A stretch of 25,284 bases of DNA from Acidobacteriota bacterium (GCA_003224195.1 QHYP01000022.1:1-25284); one strand, 5' to 3'. Numbered from the stretch's first letter, positions 16,360-23,202 are shown. A program made the numbers and translations. Notes: generated by a model not told the origin, from the letters alone.

Positions 16360-17589
16360 TCAGCTCGGCTCAATTGGCATAAGAAACTTGAAGGTGCTTC
16401 CGCGCTGCGGTTCGCTTTCCACCCAGATTTTGCCGCGATGGGCCTGCACGAGACGCTTGGCAATGGCGAGGCCGAGGCCCATTCCGGATGTATTGGGATC
16501 CACGCGCACGAAATCGTCAAAAATCTCCTGATGATGCTCAGCGGCGATGCCGGGTCCGGTGTCGGACACGGACACCTGAACGCAGTTGTGCCGCAACAGG
16601 CGGGCGCGCCGGCGCTCTTGCACGGGCGCCGCCTCGGCGACACGGCGTTCCCAGAAGTGAGGCTCAGCACGCAGCGCGACGAGTCCCCCCGCCGTCGTGT
16701 GCTTCAGCGCGTTATCCACCAAATTGGCGGCGGCCTGCTGCACTTTCTGATAGTCGAAACGAAAGATGGGCAGCGCGGGATCAAAATAGGTCTCGAAGCG
16801 GACGCCCTTGCGCTGGAAGGCCTCGCGCCAGCGCTTCGCCAGCTCTTCGAGGCAATCCCATATGTCGTTCTCGCGCAAGTGCAGGACGAGCTTTCCGCTT
16901 TCCAGAGCGGAGTAGTTCAAGAACATGGAGACGAGCCGAACGACCCGCTCACAGCTCTCTTTCGACTCTTCGAGGATGTCGCGCTGTTTTTGCGTCAAGC
17001 GGCCAATCGAGCCCGTCAACAATAGATCGTAATATCCCTTGATAACCGCGAGCGGGGTCTTCAACTCGTGTGCGGCCGAACCGAGGAGAACCGTTTTCTG
17101 GCGATTCACTTCCTGGAGGCGGAGATACGCAGCGAGAAGATTGCGATAGGTGATTTCCCGTTCCTGCAGAAGCTCCTGTACGGTGAGCTGCGTGGGTGTC
17201 GCATCAGGCGCGGTTTGCTCGGTCTTCTGTTGAAACTGCACGACAAACCAGTCTGGCTCCGGGAGCCATTGAATTCGGGCTTCAAAGATGATGTCTCCGC
17301 GCGTGAGATCCAATTCCACTTCCTGCTGACCCATCTCGATTTGTGCGAAGATGTCCTTAGAATCGCGCCGCAACAGGTCGCTGAAGAGATTGACACGATC
17401 CAACTCCAAGAGCCCCTGTTCGTTGAGAGACTGCCGCGCCTGTACCGTGGCGAGTATTAGCCGGCCAGTGCGCTCCGCGAGGAGGAGCGGTTTGTCGAGG
17501 GTGTCCAGCAGAGAGGAAACCAGTGCAAGAGAGACAGATTGAGTGCCTTGCGGTTCTAAGAGCGCGGATTTGAGGGCTCTAGTGGCCAT
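16360..17589 (-). CDS. Soluble sensor histidine kinase
   Basis: This 409-residue kinase has no transmembrane segment. Its N-terminal half (about 20-130) looks PAS-like, with a repeated strand/helix pattern and ILATVQARQSLNEQG. A predicted helix (about 135-165) leads to a HisKA domain with the H-box AAHELKTPLAVIKGYYD (His174), then a HATPase_c domain with N-box NLVDNALKH, G1 DTGPGIA and G2 GMGLGLAIA. It should sense a cytoplasmic signal and phosphorylate Asp56 of the downstream regulator. ATG 17589 is preferred, with GGGGTG about 8 bases upstream; a GTG at 17598 would add three residues. It is the first gene of the minus-strand kinase-regulator unit and is divergent from the second PilZ gene. 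Confidence 0.92.
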   Translation of the reverse strand: MATRALKSALLEPQGTQSVSLALVSSLLDTLDKPLLLAERTGRLILATVQARQSLNEQGLLELDRVNLFSDLLRRDSKDIFAQIEMGQQEVELDLTRGDIIFEARIQWLPEPDWFVVQFQQKTEQTAPDATPTQLTVQELLQEREITYRNLLAAYLRLQEVNRQKTVLLGSAAHELKTPLAVIKGYYDLLLTGSIGRLTQKQRDILEESKESCERVVRLVSMFLNYSALESGKLVLHLRENDIWDCLEELAKRWREAFQRKGVRFETYFDPALPIFRFDYQKVQQAAANLVDNALKHTTAGGLVALRAEPHFWERRVAEAAPVQERRRARLLRHNCVQVSVSDTGPGIAAEHHQEIFDDFVRVDPNTSGMGLGLAIAKRLVQAHRGKIWVESEPQRGSTFKFLMPIEPS

Positions 17590-17616
17590 ACCTCTCACAC
17601 CCCAATTACGGGTTAT

Positions 17617-17630
17617 GGAAAATATTTTCC
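17617..17630. promoter_or_regulatory. 14-base perfect palindrome upstream of the histidine-kinase gene
   Basis: GGAAAATATTTTCC is a perfect palindrome ending 28 bases upstream of the kinase ATG. It is AT-rich in otherwise GC-rich DNA. Its position in the leader or promoter of the kinase-regulator unit suggests an operator, but no binding protein is implied by the sequence itself. Confidence 0.45.
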
Positions 17631-17642
17631 TCAGGGGTGCCC

Positions 17643-17671
17643 ATCCTCGCAGTAAGGCGATGGAGAGTCAA
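17643..17671 (-). promoter_or_regulatory. Candidate sigma-70 promoter for the kinase-regulator unit
   Basis: On the minus strand TTGACT (17671-17666) is separated by 17 bases from GAGGAT (17648-17643). The -35 box matches 5 of 6 consensus bases and the -10 box only 3 of 6. Transcription would start near 17636, placing the 14-base palindrome in the early leader. Confidence 0.3.
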
Positions 17672-17680
17672 TGGTAAAAA

Positions 17681-17706
17681 CGTTCCACTTGCACATTTCC
17701 GGAACG
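17681..17706. promoter_or_regulatory. CGTTCC-N14-GGAACG dyad in the divergent kinase/PilZ spacer
   Basis: Perfect 6-base arms at 17681-17686 and 17701-17706 flank 14 bases that contain TTGCAC (17689-17694). TTGCAC with TAGACA (17711-17716) could form a weak forward promoter for the PilZ gene, so the dyad would overlap its -35. This is an operator candidate only. Confidence 0.3.
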
Positions 17707-17839
17707 GGAATAGACATAGCCGAATGCGCTCTTCCCGGAGGGAAGTGATGCCAAGTCGAGAGGATGGTCAACCGTAAGAAAATGCGGCCCTTAGAATGGG
17801 GATTCTCGAGAAGAGACTGGCCACAGATCTGCTGCTTTC

Positions 17840-17874
17840 GGTACTAGCTCGCCAGTACCAGAGGGGACTCCCTT
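17840..17874 (+). promoter_or_regulatory. Tandem hairpins enclosing the ribosome-binding site of the second PilZ gene
   Basis: GGTACT (17840-17845) pairs with AGTACC (17854-17859). One base later GAGGGG (17861-17866), the Shine-Dalgarno, can fold onto CCCT (17870-17873), whose last base is the first of the TTG start, via AGGG-CCCT and a GACT loop. The second stem is only 4-5 pairs but would occlude both the binding site and the start codon. Confidence 0.35.
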
Positions 17875-18223
17875 GAAAACGGAATCTACACAGGAAAGGC
17901 TTCGGTTGAGTCAAGAAACACCACGTCGGTCGCAACGAATCCGGCTTCAAGTGCCGGTGTTCGTGCGCGGCGTCGAGGTTGGCGGTGCGGACTTTGTCGA
18001 ACTCACGAAAACGTTGAATATCAGCGCCTCCGGTGCGTGCATCGCGTCAACCCATGTAATGCGACCGGATCAGGTGGTGCAATTGACCTTTCCCGCCCCT
18101 TCTTCGGTTTTCTCGAGCACCATCCCTGCCGAAACGCCGCCCATCCCTGCCCGGGTCAAACGCCAAGAGCCATCCGGAGAGTTGCGCCTGATCGGGGTCG
18201 AGTTTCTTCGTCCGTTGGAATAG
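17873..18223 (+). CDS. Single-domain PilZ protein (predicted c-di-GMP receptor)
   Basis: This 116-residue protein has the two PilZ signatures intact: RxxxR as RRSQR (residues 18-22) and NxSxxG as NISASG (50-55). The strand pattern continues to the C-terminal LIGVEFLRPLE. It should bind cyclic di-GMP and relay it to a partner that cannot be identified from sequence. The start is TTG 17873, supported by GAGGGG six bases upstream; no in-frame ATG gives the RxxxR motif. The gene is divergent from the kinase gene and 275 bases upstream of the GGDEF-PilZ gene on the same strand, so it may share regulation with either neighbour. Confidence 0.85.
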   Translation: MKTESTQERLRLSQETPRRSQRIRLQVPVFVRGVEVGGADFVELTKTLNISASGACIASTHVMRPDQVVQLTFPAPSSVFSSTIPAETPPIPARVKRQEPSGELRLIGVEFLRPLE

Positions 18224-18245
18224 CCGGCACCAGGGACGGGTATTC

Positions 18246-18275
18246 TGGGAACAAAAAAGGAAATTCGTTGTCCCA
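18246..18275 (+). other. Bulged stem-loop downstream of the second PilZ gene
   Basis: TGGGA and CAA (18246-18254, one bulged A) pair with TTGTCCCA (18268-18275), giving eight pairs over a 13-base A-rich loop. It lies 22 bases after the stop. Purines follow rather than a U-tract, so it is not a standard intrinsic terminator. Confidence 0.35.
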
Positions 18276-18454
18276 GGAGAGGGGAGACCCGCGCAGGAGG
18301 CCAATCGAGAGCGTTTTGGAAGCTGCATGTGCTTGAAAACCCGTCCAGATAGAATCCAGACAGACCGAGGCGGCTTAGCGGCAGAAATCTCCGAAAACGT
18401 GTAAAATTGGTCTTCGGTTTGCTCCCAATGGCCTTAGCACGATGTGCATTCCCC

Positions 18455-18488
18455 CCTGACCCCGTGGGGAGAGGCAGAGGTCAGGTGG
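18455..18488 (+). promoter_or_regulatory. Hairpin able to mask the ribosome-binding site of the GGDEF gene
   Basis: CCTGACC (18455-18461) is perfectly complementary to GGTCAGG (18479-18485), and the latter overlaps the AGGTGG Shine-Dalgarno (18483-18488) of the gene starting at 18499. A TAAAAT hexamer (18402-18407) could be a -10 box, which would put this stem in the leader, but no good -35 accompanies it. Confidence 0.35.
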
Positions 18489-18498
18489 ACACATTAAG

Positions 18499-19773
18499 AT
18501 GCCCAGCAGTGGTGCCTCGCCGGCACCTCGGTTGAGTACCGAGGATTCCTATCTCGAGCTCCTTGCGGACACGCTGGAATCGCTCGATTTACCAGCGCGG
18601 GGTCAATTCCTGCAGCGGTATTTTCGAACGATCTCCCGGCTGGATCTGCGCGAGAGCCAGTGTCTGCAGTTGTGGGAGGAAATGCTGCAGCGGCGCCGGG
18701 AGATGAGCGAGCGACTCGGCCGGCCCGTCTCGTTGAAGACTTCCCTGATGGATGTTCTCTCCTCCGGAAATTTGCTGCATGTTCCCGTCGTGCTCGAATA
18801 CGACGAGCTGAAAAGATTGCAACTCAACGCCGTGACCGATCCGCTCACGGGTCTTTACAATCGCCGGCTCTTCAGCGAATCGCTCGAGAAAGAGTTGACA
18901 CGAGCGCGGCGCTACGGCCAGCAGCTCTCGCTGGTGATACTCGATCTGCACCGCTTTAAGGAAGTGAACGACAAGCACGGGCATCCGCGAGGCGACGAAG
19001 TGCTCCGCGCAGCCGCCGACACGCTGAAAAAATCCTTGCGCACGTACGATTCAGCCTTTCGAATCGGCGGCGACGAATTCGCTCTGATCTTGCCGCAGAC
19101 CGACGCCGCGCAGGGGCTGGCATTAAGCCGACGCGTCGAGAGCGTGTTCGCCGATGCGCTCCAGCAGTTGCAGCTCTCGGTCGCCGTAAGCATGGATCAC
19201 GGCGTCGCAACCTACCCCCATGACGGCGAGCAAACTGAGTCGCTTGTGCGTATCGCCGATGAGCGCCTCTACCGGTTGAAACACACGAATCACAACCGGG
19301 GTGCAGGTGCGGCGGCGATAGCGGATCGGCCAGAGACCCGCGAGCCGCTGCGAACGGCAGCGCCCGCAGAAAAAACGCCAGCCGCGCCGCGGCCCACGCC
19401 GATCGAATTCAAGAAGCCCGCGGAACCGGCCGAACCAGCAGTCGCGGCTCCGATGGCGACGGCGGATGCCTCCGCACAGACGATGCCGCCTGTGCCGCCG
19501 TACGCGCAACAGCGGAAGGCTGAGCGCGTCTCAATGGCGGGAACGAACGCTTATGCACTAATAGGGGAAGGAGACCAGCGCCGCGCGCGCGTGCTCGATC
19601 TGGGCTTTGGCGGGGTTGCGCTGGAGTTCGAGTCGGAGGAAGAACTTCCAACCAGCACGCTGGCCGTGCTCCATGTGCCGATTTTGCCGCCGGTACGGGT
19701 GAACCTGCGTACGGTCTGGTCGCACCACACATCCGAAGGTAGCACGCGCGTTGGGTGCTGCTTCGTCTCCTAG
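18499..19773 (+). CDS. Diguanylate cyclase (GGDEF) with C-terminal PilZ-like domain
   Basis: The 424-residue protein has a helical N-terminal region (about 15-105), a GGDEF domain (about 107-270), an Ala/Pro-rich linker (about 285-345) and a C-terminal PilZ-like domain (about 348-424). The cyclase looks active: DPLTGLYNRR opening, metal-binding Asp149 in the strand ending VILDLHRFK, and RIGGDEF with GGDEF at 190-194. An allosteric inhibition site RxxD (RTYD, 181-184) lies exactly five residues upstream. It should make cyclic di-GMP from two GTP. The PilZ-like domain keeps RxxxR (RKAER), but the second motif reads DLGFGG, with Gly in place of the usual Ser, so ligand binding there is uncertain. 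No transmembrane segment is seen. ATG 18499 follows AGGTGG at 10 bases. The neighbours are two PilZ proteins and a two-component pair. Confidence 0.92.
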   Translation: MPSSGASPAPRLSTEDSYLELLADTLESLDLPARGQFLQRYFRTISRLDLRESQCLQLWEEMLQRRREMSERLGRPVSLKTSLMDVLSSGNLLHVPVVLEYDELKRLQLNAVTDPLTGLYNRRLFSESLEKELTRARRYGQQLSLVILDLHRFKEVNDKHGHPRGDEVLRAAADTLKKSLRTYDSAFRIGGDEFALILPQTDAAQGLALSRRVESVFADALQQLQLSVAVSMDHGVATYPHDGEQTESLVRIADERLYRLKHTNHNRGAGAAAIADRPETREPLRTAAPAEKTPAAPRPTPIEFKKPAEPAEPAVAAPMATADASAQTMPPVPPYAQQRKAERVSMAGTNAYALIGEGDQRRARVLDLGFGGVALEFESEEELPTSTLAVLHVPILPPVRVNLRTVWSHHTSEGSTRVGCCFVS

Positions 19774-19837
19774 TTACTCTGTTTTGAATGCGAATCGCGC
19801 TCCGCATCTCAGCGGGTCGAAGGCCCGTTCAGGCAGC

Positions 19838-20362
19838 TCAGTCATTTCGTGCGGCGAATTGTTGCCGGAAGTAGCGCGAAGTGAAGAGAAGCGCCTGCTG
19901 AACATGAACCAGGCCGAGCGCCCAGCGCATTTCCGCCTGCGCGAGAGAATTCCCGTTTGCCGTCAGCTGAAGCGCAAGACGCAGCCGCCCAGTGTCGGCG
20001 GCTTCGCGAGTGAGACCGATGCGGGCTTCCAGCGCGTCGGCCGAGCCGGCATCGCTGAGGAGCTCGGCAAGTTTTTCGAGAAGCGAGAAAAAGAGTCCGC
20101 GGTTACGATTGAGCTCATCGGCGCGGAAGCCGACAATGAAACTCCCCACAAATCCGTGGGGATCCGCCTGGGGCGTTGAAGGAGGCAACGAAGCTTCGCA
20201 CCCAGAGACTTGAAAAAAAGAATCGTCGCTATTCGTGACCGCAAGAAACGACTGAACGGCGCGGTTCTCGGCTGGAGGGGCACCGCACGCTTCCTTCGCG
20301 AGCTCCGCAACGATCTGGACGCGCATACTCGCGAAACTACGCGAAGAATGGGCTTGCCACAA
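19838..20362 (-). CDS. Hypothetical protein, uncertain
   Basis: I do not recognise this protein. The minus-strand frame encodes up to 174 residues from TTG 20362, or 162 from ATG 20326; neither start has a ribosome-binding site. The C-terminal two thirds has a plausible helical composition (LFFSLLEKLAELLSDAG, then AEMRWALGLVHVQQALLF). It contains no predicted membrane span or known motif. The opposite strand is also open over much of the stretch and encodes a charged sequence, so coding strand and even coding status are unsure. If it is not a gene, bases 19774-20525 are non-coding. It would be convergent with the GGDEF gene and divergent from the PNPOx gene. Confidence 0.4.
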   Translation of the reverse strand: MWQAHSSRSFASMRVQIVAELAKEACGAPPAENRAVQSFLAVTNSDDSFFQVSGCEASLPPSTPQADPHGFVGSFIVGFRADELNRNRGLFFSLLEKLAELLSDAGSADALEARIGLTREAADTGRLRLALQLTANGNSLAQAEMRWALGLVHVQQALLFTSRYFRQQFAARND

Positions 20363-20525
20363 GAGGAAAGCGGGTCCGATGTGTTCTGATCACGTTCGGA
20401 TGCGCTCGCTGAGCAGCCACCACGGAGTGGCGACACAGAACCGGGGCAGCAGCAAGCTCCGTGCGAGACAGATCATCCTGCTAAAATCGCGCGAAGCGCA
20501 ACGCGGCGCGGAACAGGAGCATGCC

Positions 20526-21017
20526 GTGAGCCAACCGAAGGCCAGCCGCCCGTTCATGCCAGGCTACGGACTTCCGGATGAAAAAGGCGGAAAGGGCCTG
20601 TTGTCCTGGGGCTGGGCCGTCGAGCGCCTGAAGAAATCGCACAACTACTGGATTGCCACGACGCGCCCAGACGGCCGACCGCACGTCATGATTGTCTGGG
20701 GCCTGTGGTTCGAGGACGAGTTTTGGTTCAGCACCGGGCGCGAGTCGCGCAAGTCAAGAAACCTGGCAGCGAGTCCTCACTGCGTCATCTGCACGGAGAA
20801 TGCGGAAGAGGGCGTTATTTTGGAGGGTGCCGCCACGAGGATGACCGACCCAGCGCGCTTCGAATCCTTCTGCAGCGCGTACCAGGCGAAATACGATTGG
20901 GACATGCGGACGATGAGGGAGGAGCCGATTTACGTCGTGCGTCCGGCCGTGGTTTTCGGGCTGATCGAAAAGACAGCGATGCAGTCCGCGACCCGGTGGA
21001 CGTTCGACGAAGCGTAA
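20526..21017 (+). CDS. Pyridoxamine 5'-phosphate oxidase-like flavin split-barrel protein
   Basis: This 163-residue protein has the split-barrel PNPOx-like pattern: an N-terminal helix region (GWAVERLKKSHNYWIATT), strands PDGRPHVMIVWGLWFEDE and FWFSTGRESRKSRNLAASP, and VILEGAATRM. The GRESRKSRN segment is where FMN or F420 phosphate is bound in relatives. The closest well-known group is general-stress/F420-type PNPOx proteins rather than the vitamin B6 enzyme PdxH, so substrate and cofactor are open. GTG 20526 is chosen because AGGAG (20515-20519) is six bases upstream; the longer frame to 20379 adds an unrelated basic extension. The gene ends 43 bases before the rpsA promoter and appears monocistronic. 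Confidence 0.82.
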   Translation: MSQPKASRPFMPGYGLPDEKGGKGLLSWGWAVERLKKSHNYWIATTRPDGRPHVMIVWGLWFEDEFWFSTGRESRKSRNLAASPHCVICTENAEEGVILEGAATRMTDPARFESFCSAYQAKYDWDMRTMREEPIYVVRPAVVFGLIEKTAMQSATRWTFDEA

Positions 21018-21059
21018 AGAGGTGGCGCCCGCACGGACGCGGCGCTGCGACCCGCTTCG

Positions 21060-21088
21060 TTGACACTGTGGAGGGCGGCGCGTATCAT
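21060..21088 (+). promoter_or_regulatory. Strong sigma-70-type promoter for rpsA
   Basis: TTGACA (21060-21065) is followed by exactly 17 bases and TATCAT (21083-21088), matching consensus at 6 of 6 and 5 of 6 positions. Transcription should begin near 21095, giving a leader of about 190 bases before the rpsA ATG. A second TTGACG at 21090-21095 has no properly spaced -10. Confidence 0.7.
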
Positions 21089-21136
21089 TTTGACGTTGCA
21101 GCGTTTTATACGCCCGCAGCGTTGTTTTCCTTTGTG

Positions 21137-21205
21137 AAATCGCAAAGCGGTTTATTTTCCGGGCAACCGCAGAGCGGTTAATTCCTGGGCGACCGCAGAG
21201 TGGTC
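21137..21205 (+). repeat. Three tandem triloop hairpins in the rpsA leader
   Basis: Unit 1 is AAATCGC-AAA-GCGGTTT (21137-21153), unit 2 AACCGC-AGA-GCGGTT (21165-21179) and unit 3 GACCGC-AGA-GTGGTC (21191-21205). Loop centres are 26-27 bases apart. The two spacers are each 11 bases and 8 of 11 identical (ATTTTCCGGGC, AATTCCTGGGC). The outer pair differs between units 2 and 3 (A-T versus G-C) and two positions change to G-U in the RNA, so pairing is kept although sequence varies. This pattern favours a structured leader RNA. Confidence 0.65.
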
Positions 21206-21209
21206 GACC

Positions 21210-21246
21210 TCCTTGCAAGCACCCCCGAACAGGGATACAGCAAGGA
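21210..21246 (+). promoter_or_regulatory. Fourth stem-loop of the rpsA leader
   Basis: TCCTTGC (21210-21216) pairs perfectly with GCAAGGA (21240-21246) over a 23-base loop. It lies between the triloop hairpins and the Shine-Dalgarno GGAGG (21275-21279). Together the four stems fill most of the leader between the predicted transcription start and the rpsA ATG. Confidence 0.5.
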
Positions 21247-21288
21247 ATTTTTTCGGCGACGCACGGAATTTTCCGGAGGCCAACAAAG

Positions 21289-23202
21289 ATGTCTCAGGAC
21301 CACGACAACCCCACGTCGGCGGCGGCCGCGCCTGCTCCCGAAGCGAGCGTGAACTCGACGACCGAAACGACAAAGCCCACTCCACTGGAAGCAGCTCTTT
21401 CCATGGAAGCCGCTCCGACCGAAGAACCTGCACAGTCGGCGGTGGACTCCGAAACGCCACACCCTGACGCTGAAGCTGCTCCGGCGGCGGAAGAGGCGCC
21501 CGGCGCAGAGGAGATGAGCCAGCTTATCGAACAGTACGGTGAACCGCACGAGGCGCCGGCACAGAGTGAGATTCTCGAAGGCAAGGTCGTCGCGTACACG
21601 GAACAAGGCGTTGTCGTGGACTTGGGGTTGAAGTCCGAAGGCCTCGTACCCGCCGCGGAATTTACGGAAACAGACATTCCCCGGCCCGAACCCGGCTCGA
21701 CGATCGAAGTCCAACGGTCGGGCGAAGAGAAGGATGGATACATCCTGCTCGCATACCAGAGGGTGCTGCGCCGCCGGATGTGGGAGAAGATCGACGCGGC
21801 GTACAAGGCCAAGGAGACGCTGACGGGAAAGATAGTGGACCGGATCAAGGGCGGGCTCGTGGTGGACATCGGTGTGCGTGCGTTCCTGCCGGGCTCGCAG
21901 TACGACCTGCGGCCGACCCAGGACCTGGATCATCTGGTCGGAGACGAGATTCCTGTCCGGATCACCAAGCTCAACCGCCGGCGCGGGAACGTGGTCGTGA
22001 GCCGGCGCGCGCTGCTCGAAGAAGAGCTGCACACGAAGCGCGCTGCGCTGCTCGAACAGCTCAGCGAAGGACAGATCGTGCACGGGCGCGTGAAAAACGT
22101 CACCGATTACGGCGTCTTCGTGGACCTGGGCGGACTAGACGGCCTGCTGCACGTCACGGATTTGAGCTGGGGGCGGGTGAAGCATCCCTCCGAAGCCGTG
22201 AAGCCCGATCAGGAGCTGGATGTTCAGATCCTGAAATTTGACAAGGAAAAGCAGCGTGTTTCTCTGGGCCTGAAGCAGCTTCAGCCGGATCCCTGGGCAA
22301 GGGCACAAGAAAAATATCCTGCCGGGATGAAGGTGCATGGCAAGGTTGTGGGGATTGTGGACTACGGCGTGTTCGTCGAACTCGAGACCGGCGTAGAAGG
22401 TCTGGTGCACGTCACGGAAATGAGCTGGACGAAGAAGACGCAGCACCCGTCGAAACTCGTGAAGGTCGGCGACGAGGTGGACGTGGTTGTGCTGGACCTC
22501 AAGCCGAGCGACCGGCGCATTTCGCTCGGGATAAAGCAAGCGCTGCCCGATCCATGGCTGCAGCTCGCGGGAAAGTACCCAGTGGGGACGATCGTCACCG
22601 GCAAAGTGCGCAACATCGCGGAGTTCGGCGCGTTCGTCGAAATCGAGGACGGCTTCGACGGCCTCGTACACGTTGGCGATGTGAGCTGGACCGGCCGGGT
22701 GAAGAACCCGCACGAAGTGTTCAGGAAGGGCGAGCAGGTGACCGCGAAGGTGCTGAGGATCGATGCGGAGAACCGGCGCGTGTCCCTCGGCATCAAGCAG
22801 GTGAACGACATTTGGGGCATCTGGTTCAAGGAGCACAGAGTTGGCCAGCTCGTGAGAGGCAAAGTGTGCCGGATCGCCACGTTCGGCGCGTTCGTGGAGC
22901 TGGCCGAAAACATCGAAGGACTTTGCCACAACACGGAGATCGAAGAGCGGCGGCGCCGGGACGAAGGTGGCTCGCCCGCGCATCGCATCACTGGCCCGTT
23001 GAAGAGCGCTGGGCCGCTCGAGCCGGGCAAGGAATACGACTTCAAGATCATCAAGATCAACTACGAGCAGCGCCGCATAGGGTTGAGCTACCGGGCGGCG
23101 GTGCGCCAGGTGGAGCGTCGCGAGATCGAAGAGTATCGTTCGACAAAGTCGTCCGCGACGGCGACTATCGGCGACGCCATCCTGTCCAAGCAGTCGAGGT
23201 GA
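21289..23202 (+). CDS. rpsA: Ribosomal protein S1
   Basis: The 637-residue protein contains six S1 RNA-binding repeats, at about 93-160, 176-242, 261-330, 346-417, 433-504 and 519-602. Repeats 3-5 are the most canonical, with KNVTDYGVFVDLGGLDGLLH, VDYGVFVELETGVEGLVHV and AEFGAFVEIEDGFDGLVHV. S1 sits on the 30S subunit and helps mRNA loading, especially for messages with weak Shine-Dalgarno sites. An acidic Ala/Glu/Pro-rich extension of about 90 residues precedes repeat 1. Repeat 6 has a basic insertion (EERRRRDEGGSPAHRITG) that relatives usually lack. ATG 21289 follows GGAGG (21275-21279) by nine bases. The leader carries a strong promoter and four stem-loops, suggesting autogenous control. 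The ihfB-like gene follows, as in many Proteobacteria. Confidence 0.95.
   Translation: MSQDHDNPTSAAAAPAPEASVNSTTETTKPTPLEAALSMEAAPTEEPAQSAVDSETPHPDAEAAPAAEEAPGAEEMSQLIEQYGEPHEAPAQSEILEGKVVAYTEQGVVVDLGLKSEGLVPAAEFTETDIPRPEPGSTIEVQRSGEEKDGYILLAYQRVLRRRMWEKIDAAYKAKETLTGKIVDRIKGGLVVDIGVRAFLPGSQYDLRPTQDLDHLVGDEIPVRITKLNRRRGNVVVSRRALLEEELHTKRAALLEQLSEGQIVHGRVKNVTDYGVFVDLGGLDGLLHVTDLSWGRVKHPSEAVKPDQELDVQILKFDKEKQRVSLGLKQLQPDPWARAQEKYPAGMKVHGKVVGIVDYGVFVELETGVEGLVHVTEMSWTKKTQHPSKLVKVGDEVDVVVLDLKPSDRRISLGIKQALPDPWLQLAGKYPVGTIVTGKVRNIAEFGAFVEIEDGFDGLVHVGDVSWTGRVKNPHEVFRKGEQVTAKVLRIDAENRRVSLGIKQVNDIWGIWFKEHRVGQLVRGKVCRIATFGAFVELAENIEGLCHNTEIEERRRRDEGGSPAHRITGPLKSAGPLEPGKEYDFKIIKINYEQRRIGLSYRAAVRQVERREIEEYRSTKSSATATIGDAILSKQSR

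Noticed and set aside
14885..17872. Sigma-54 -24/-12 promoters for the adjacent genes
   Set aside because: I looked for TGGCAC-N5-TTGC-like sequences in the spacers and found none with correct spacing; a weight-matrix scan would be decisive.
19963..20436. 157-residue alternative minus-strand frame
   Set aside because: It is Ser/Arg-rich with no domain pattern; the overlapping frame ending at 19838 has a better protein composition.
21137..21205. Small CRISPR array
   Set aside because: There are only three imperfect units, and the 11-base spacers resemble each other; the hairpin-forming units in an rpsA leader fit a structured RNA better, and no cas genes are present.
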